Part shown: positions 43,366 through 46,694 of the stretch, piece after piece
Layout of the letters: every line of letters begins with the position of its first letter
How positions within the stretch are numbered: the first letter of the stretch is position 1
Assembly (NCBI GenBank): GCA_016783605.1
Contig: JADHWG010000007.1
Span: 1-46,694, forward strand
DNA length: 46,694 nt
From: Candidatus Omnitrophota bacterium
GTDB taxonomy: Bacteria; Omnitrophota; Gorgyraeia; Tantalellales; Tantalellaceae
Direction of reading: 5' to 3'
Position numbers and translations under genes: made by a program
The notes under the pieces: model-generated
Databases searched by the model: none
What the model saw: only the letters and a program-made list of their open reading frames with translations
What the model was told of the DNA's origin: nothing

Positions 43366-43955
43366 AGTTTCCCAAAAAAAAGATACGTTATTTTTGGAAT
43401 GAATGGATAAAACCGATATTGGTTGCCGCTGTTTTAGCTTTTTTTATCAGAACGTTCATCGCGCAGCCCTTTAAGATCCCGTCAAGTTCAATGCGCCCGA
43501 CGCTGATACCGGGGGACAGAATATTCGTGAACAAGTTTATTTACGGAGGTACTGTGCCGCTTTTAGACATAAAACTTCCGAAAGTGCGTGAGCCGGAATT
43601 GGGCGACATAGTTGTTTTTTTGTCTCCAATTGAGAAGAAAAAATATCTTGTGAAGAGGTATATCGCCGGAGGTGGTGAAACGGTGGAGATTTCCGGGGGA
43701 GAACTGTTTATTAACGGAAAAGAAATTAAAGAGAACCCGTTCGGTAAGTTTTTCTATTACGGAAACGGAGAATATGGAGAAGAAGATAAAAAGTTCAAGG
43801 TGCCGAAGGGATGTTTTTATGCGTTAGGCGACAATAGCGCCAACTCTTTGGATTCCAGGTTTTGGGGATTTATACCGAACAAAAACCTTGTTGGAAAAGC
43901 TTTTCTCATTCATTGGCCGATAAAAAGAATACATCTTATTTCGAAAGGAGAATGA
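43362..43955 (+). CDS. lepB: Signal peptidase I
   Basis: 197 residues, membrane serine protease that removes signal peptides. One N-terminal membrane segment (about 17-35), catalytic Ser43 in IPSSSMRPTL, catalytic Lys98 in YLVKRYIAGGG, and the GDNSANSLDSRFWG box E. Would process the two secreted proteins in this window. Overlaps lepA by 4 nt; the next gene is separated by a long palindrome. Confidence 0.96.
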   Translation: MKFPKKKIRYFWNEWIKPILVAAVLAFFIRTFIAQPFKIPSSSMRPTLIPGDRIFVNKFIYGGTVPLLDIKLPKVREPELGDIVVFLSPIEKKKYLVKRYIAGGGETVEISGGELFINGKEIKENPFGKFFYYGNGEYGEEDKKFKVPKGCFYALGDNSANSLDSRFWGFIPNKNLVGKAFLIHWPIKRIHLISKGE

Positions 43956-44066
43956 TTGTTCGTTGGCTCGTTGATCGTTGGCTATTCGTTGGTTCGTTGT
44001 TAGTTACGTTATCGATTCCAACGATCAACGAGCCAACGATCAACGAGCCAACGAACAATCAACGAC
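43956..44066. repeat. Palindrome with CGTTGG/CGTTGATC arms, lepB/pgsA
   Basis: The left arm is TTGTTCGTTGGCTCGTTGAT and further CGTTGG words. A central segment around AGTTACGTTATCGATT follows. The right arm is CCAACGATCAACGAGCC repeated, ending AACAATCAACGAC. It has no GC core, unlike the other long palindromes. It interrupts an otherwise tightly overlapping operon and starts directly at the lepB stop. Confidence 0.75.
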
Positions 44067-44071
44067 TAATC

Positions 44072-44605
44072 ATGAATTGGGCAAATCGACTTACCATACT
44101 TCGTATAATATTAGTTCCGGTTTTTATCGGCGCTGTGTTATACAACAAATTAACTATCGCGCTTTTGATATTTATTGTAGCGACGATGACAGATGCTTTG
44201 GATGGATATATCGCGCGAGCGCGCAATGAAAAAACAAAGTTCGGCGCCGTAATGGATCCCATTGCCGACAAAATGCTTTTGGGAAGCGCGTTTATTTGTT
44301 TCAGCGTTGTAAAAATATTGCCGTCATATCTTCAAATGCCGATATATGTGCCGATCGTGATAATCTCAAGAGATGTGATAATTTTGCTTGGAGTTGTAGC
44401 CATACATCTTTTGACAGGAAAGCTTGATATCAGGCCGACCGTTGTCGGAAAAATAACCACCTTTTTTCAGATGATAACGATCATATCGGTGCTTCTAAGT
44501 TTTATTCACTCAAACTGGATCTGGAATATTACGGTAGTCGTAACGGTTATTTCGGGTTTGGATTATATCAGGATTGGGTCACGTCAGATCAATGGAAAAA
44601 AATAA
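44072..44605 (+). CDS. pgsA: CDP-diacylglycerol-glycerol-3-phosphate 3-phosphatidyltransferase
   Basis: 177 residues, membrane enzyme of phosphatidylglycerol synthesis. The CDP-alcohol phosphatidyltransferase motif is intact: Asp41, Asp44, Gly45, Ala48, Arg49, Gly58, Asp62, Asp66. Four or five hydrophobic segments. MNWANRLTILRIILVPVF is the family-like start; upstream codons are translated palindrome. No ribosome binding site. Related CDP-alcohol transferases (cardiolipin type) are the alternative. Overlaps der by 14 nt. Confidence 0.92.
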   Translation: MNWANRLTILRIILVPVFIGAVLYNKLTIALLIFIVATMTDALDGYIARARNEKTKFGAVMDPIADKMLLGSAFICFSVVKILPSYLQMPIYVPIVIISRDVIILLGVVAIHLLTGKLDIRPTVVGKITTFFQMITIISVLLSFIHSNWIWNITVVVTVISGLDYIRIGSRQINGKK

Positions 44606-45944
44606 ATTTATACCTACAGTATGTATCGTCGGTCGACCGAATGTCGGTAAGTCGTCTCTTTTTAACGCGCTTCTTAAAGAAAGAAGGGCGGTGGTTTATG
44701 AAGAATCCGGGACCACTCGTGACATTGCCGAAGGGATCATGTCCATCGGTGGAGTTAGTATCAAACTTGTGGATACCGGAGGCTATGTTGTGGGGGATCG
44801 TGACGAACTTTCTCGCCAGGTAAAGCTTCACGTGAGGAGGGCGATGGAGGAAGGCTCTCTCATGCTTTTTGTAACTGATTCCATTAGCGGAATTATGCCG
44901 TCCGATAAAGAAGTTGCCGCTACTTTAAGAAAATTCAACAAGCCCATTATCGTAGTCGCGAATAAAACCGATAACGAAAAACTTGAGCAGGAGGCGATGG
45001 AATTCTATCAGTTGGGTTTCGCCGAAGCGGAAAGTATTTCTTGTCTGCACCGAAGAGGGATCCGTCGTTTAAGAACCCGCATTTTCGAAGCGCTTTCAGA
45101 AATGAATGAATTCGCCGATCTCGCGGAAAAAGAGCCGCCTCCGCTTAAAATAGCGGTTGTCGGCCGGCCTAATGTCGGCAAATCGTCTTTTATAAACAAT
45201 TTATTGAAACGGGATCGTGTAATAGTGAGTGATGTGCCGGGAACGACCAGAGACTCTATCGATACGCGTTTTATTTCTCAAGGGGATGAGTATATTTTGA
45301 TCGATACCGCCGGCATTCGACATAAACGTAAAATAAAATGCGCGGTGGACGTTTACAGCACAATGCGATCCACCGAATCCATTGAACGGGCGGATTCGGT
45401 GATACTTTTGCTTGATGCCGCCTGCGGAATAACCAAAGATGATATCGGAATAATAGATCTTATCGAACAGAGTGGAAAAGCGTGTTTGGTCGCGATCAAT
45501 AAATGGGACTTGGCGGGTGACGTAAAAGGCGTTTCAAAAGAGGAATACAGCGACCGTTTGATCTATGTGGCCAGTGTCCTCAAAAAATTTCCGATCACAT
45601 TTATTTCATCAAAAACTGGAAAAAATGTGATCCAGAGTTTATCCATGGTAAAGATCTTGGATACGAATCTTGATCTGAAAGTTTCCACTCCTTTTTTGAA
45701 CAGCATCTTCAAAAAAAATGATCCCTCAAAAATACCGATTTCAAGGAATCGAAAACGTCCGAATTTTCTTTATATCGTACAAAGCGGGCGAAGACCTGTT
45801 GAATTTAAATTTTTTGTCAATGATCCGGGGAGTGTGCTCCCATCGCATTTAAGCTATATCGAAAATAAATTGCGGGAACGGTTACCGCTTTCAGGGATCC
45901 CCATAAAAATTCTGATCCGAAAATCACGAAAGGAACGAAAATGA
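44592..45944 (+). CDS. der: Ribosome biogenesis GTPase Der (EngA)
   Basis: 450 residues, two tandem GTPase domains and a KH-like tail, for 50S subunit assembly. G1 GRPNVGKS at 14-21 and again near 190, with ESGTTRD and VPGTTRD switch regions, NKTDN and NKWDL G4 motifs. Starts within the end of pgsA (14-nt overlap) and ends overlapping plsY by 4 nt. Confidence 0.96.
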   Translation: MEKNKFIPTVCIVGRPNVGKSSLFNALLKERRAVVYEESGTTRDIAEGIMSIGGVSIKLVDTGGYVVGDRDELSRQVKLHVRRAMEEGSLMLFVTDSISGIMPSDKEVAATLRKFNKPIIVVANKTDNEKLEQEAMEFYQLGFAEAESISCLHRRGIRRLRTRIFEALSEMNEFADLAEKEPPPLKIAVVGRPNVGKSSFINNLLKRDRVIVSDVPGTTRDSIDTRFISQGDEYILIDTAGIRHKRKIKCAVDVYSTMRSTESIERADSVILLLDAACGITKDDIGIIDLIEQSGKACLVAINKWDLAGDVKGVSKEEYSDRLIYVASVLKKFPITFISSKTGKNVIQSLSMVKILDTNLDLKVSTPFLNSIFKKNDPSKIPISRNRKRPNFLYIVQSGRRPVEFKFFVNDPGSVLPSHLSYIENKLRERLPLSGIPIKILIRKSRKERK

Positions 45945-46558
45945 CATGTTTTTTAGCAGGGGTGGTTTTGGCCTATCTCATAGGAGCGTTTCCGACGGGA
46001 TATATTTTCGGAACAATTATTAAGGGGATCGACATTCGCGAGCATGGCAGTGGGAATGTCGGGGCTACTAATGTGTATCGAACTGTCGGTAAAATGGCCG
46101 GAATAACGGTTTTTGTTATCGATTTTTTAAAAGGACTTGTAGCGGTTACTTTGATCCCTTTTTGCATTGTTAAATTTTGTTCCGAAACTGGCGGATCTTT
46201 ACACGGATTTCAATACATTTTATTGGGAATTTCGGCAATATTCGGGCATGTATGGACCATTTTTTTGAAGTTTAAGGGTGGTAAAGGTGTGGCGACCACG
46301 GCGGGAGTGATCACGGGTTTGGCGCCGGTAATTTTCGCGATCTGTTTTAGTGTGTGGATAATCGTGTTTTTGATATGGAGATATGTTTCGTTGGCATCAA
46401 TAATCGCGGCAATGTTGTTGCCTATAGTTGCCGTTTTAACGGGAAAAAGTCTCGGATTTGTTATATTTTGCTCATGTATGGCAATCCTCGCGGTGTATTT
46501 TCACAGAACAAACATTAAAAGATTACTACAAGGAAATGAAAAAAAGTTAGTTAAATGA
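45941..46558 (+). CDS. plsY: Acyl-phosphate glycerol-3-phosphate acyltransferase
   Basis: 205 residues, multi-pass membrane enzyme that acylates glycerol 3-phosphate using acyl phosphate, the first step of phospholipid synthesis. GSGNVGATNVYRTVGK and FKGGKGVATTAG are the two conserved glycine-rich loops. Five or so hydrophobic segments. plsX, which makes acyl phosphate, is not in the window. Starts inside the der stop (ATGA). A terminal palindrome follows at the window edge. Confidence 0.95.
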   Translation: MTCFLAGVVLAYLIGAFPTGYIFGTIIKGIDIREHGSGNVGATNVYRTVGKMAGITVFVIDFLKGLVAVTLIPFCIVKFCSETGGSLHGFQYILLGISAIFGHVWTIFLKFKGGKGVATTAGVITGLAPVIFAICFSVWIIVFLIWRYVSLASIIAAMLLPIVAVLTGKSLGFVIFCSCMAILAVYFHRTNIKRLLQGNEKKLVK

Positions 46559-46694
46559 GGGGTCGGGGAGTTTTTCTCCGAACCCTCATCCTGAGCAAAG
46601 CGAAGGATCTCTGGTTAATTTTTCAAAAGGGTCTAATAGAGATCCTTCAGCCCTTTGGGCTTCAGGATGAGGAGTCGGGAAACTCCCCGACCCC
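46559..46694. repeat. Terminal 136-bp inverted repeat
   Basis: GGGGTCGGGGAGTTT at the left and AAACTCCCCGACCCC at the right end. Inside, CATCCTGAGCAAAGCGAAGG and GAGATCCTTCAGCCCTTTGG form a second stem. Similar plan to the MITE-like element at 8311 (outer repeat plus TCATCCT...GGATCT inner repeat). It begins at the plsY stop and ends exactly at the window end. Confidence 0.75.

Overview
This window is a dense bacterial housekeeping region with 38 recognisable protein genes. Thirty-seven are on the + strand and one, a glycoside hydrolase at the left edge, is on the - strand. The best guess for the organism is an uncultured anaerobe of the Omnitrophota (OP3) type. The grounds are a very large secreted multidomain protein, a propeller protein whose C-terminal domain I recall as common in that group, an electron-transfer flavoprotein with a ferredoxin domain, and gaps packed with palindromic repeats. 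This placement is inference from gene content. No rRNA, tRNA or CRISPR array was seen.

Layout. 1-1870: repeats, a GH1 beta-glycosidase on the - strand between two copies of the same hairpin, and a candidate small-RNA locus with face-to-face promoters. 1876-3507: a secreted seven-blade propeller protein. 3722-9678: fatty-acid genes fabG-acpP-fabF followed by acyl-CoA dehydrogenase, etfB and a ferredoxin-domain etfA. 9684-13934: tandem repeats, a small MerR-type regulator and smc. 14191-18971: a 1580-residue secreted protein joining tetratricopeptide repeats, an HELLH motif, a RelE-like fold and a methyltransferase domain. 19346-22412: pncC/cinA-type amidase, thpR, recA, recX. 22533-29986: alaS and then hisD-B-H-A-F-I. 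30133-37324: the complete trpE-G-D-C-F-B-A set. 37371-46558: ruvX, an M16 peptidase, rpe, a phosphohexomutase, then lepA-lepB-pgsA-der-plsY.

How it works together. The trp cluster encodes every step from chorismate to tryptophan. The his cluster encodes six proteins but lacks hisG, hisE and hisC here. The acyl-CoA dehydrogenase and Etf genes follow type II fatty-acid synthesis genes and could supply the enoyl-reduction step, since no FabI/K/V is seen. The lepA-to-plsY block combines translation, secretion and phospholipid synthesis.

The most unusual aspect is the repeat content. At least six families of palindromes fill nearly every gap over 90 bp. Two families share one GC-rich core but carry different, still self-complementary arms made of 7-8 bp units. 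Another family has fixed GTAGGGG ends and a variable but still palindromic interior, and it often sits so that its own TAG is the stop codon of the upstream gene. One transposon-like element lies inside another repeat. Three genes next to repeat-filled gaps begin 7-9 nt after a good -10 box, suggesting leaderless mRNAs.
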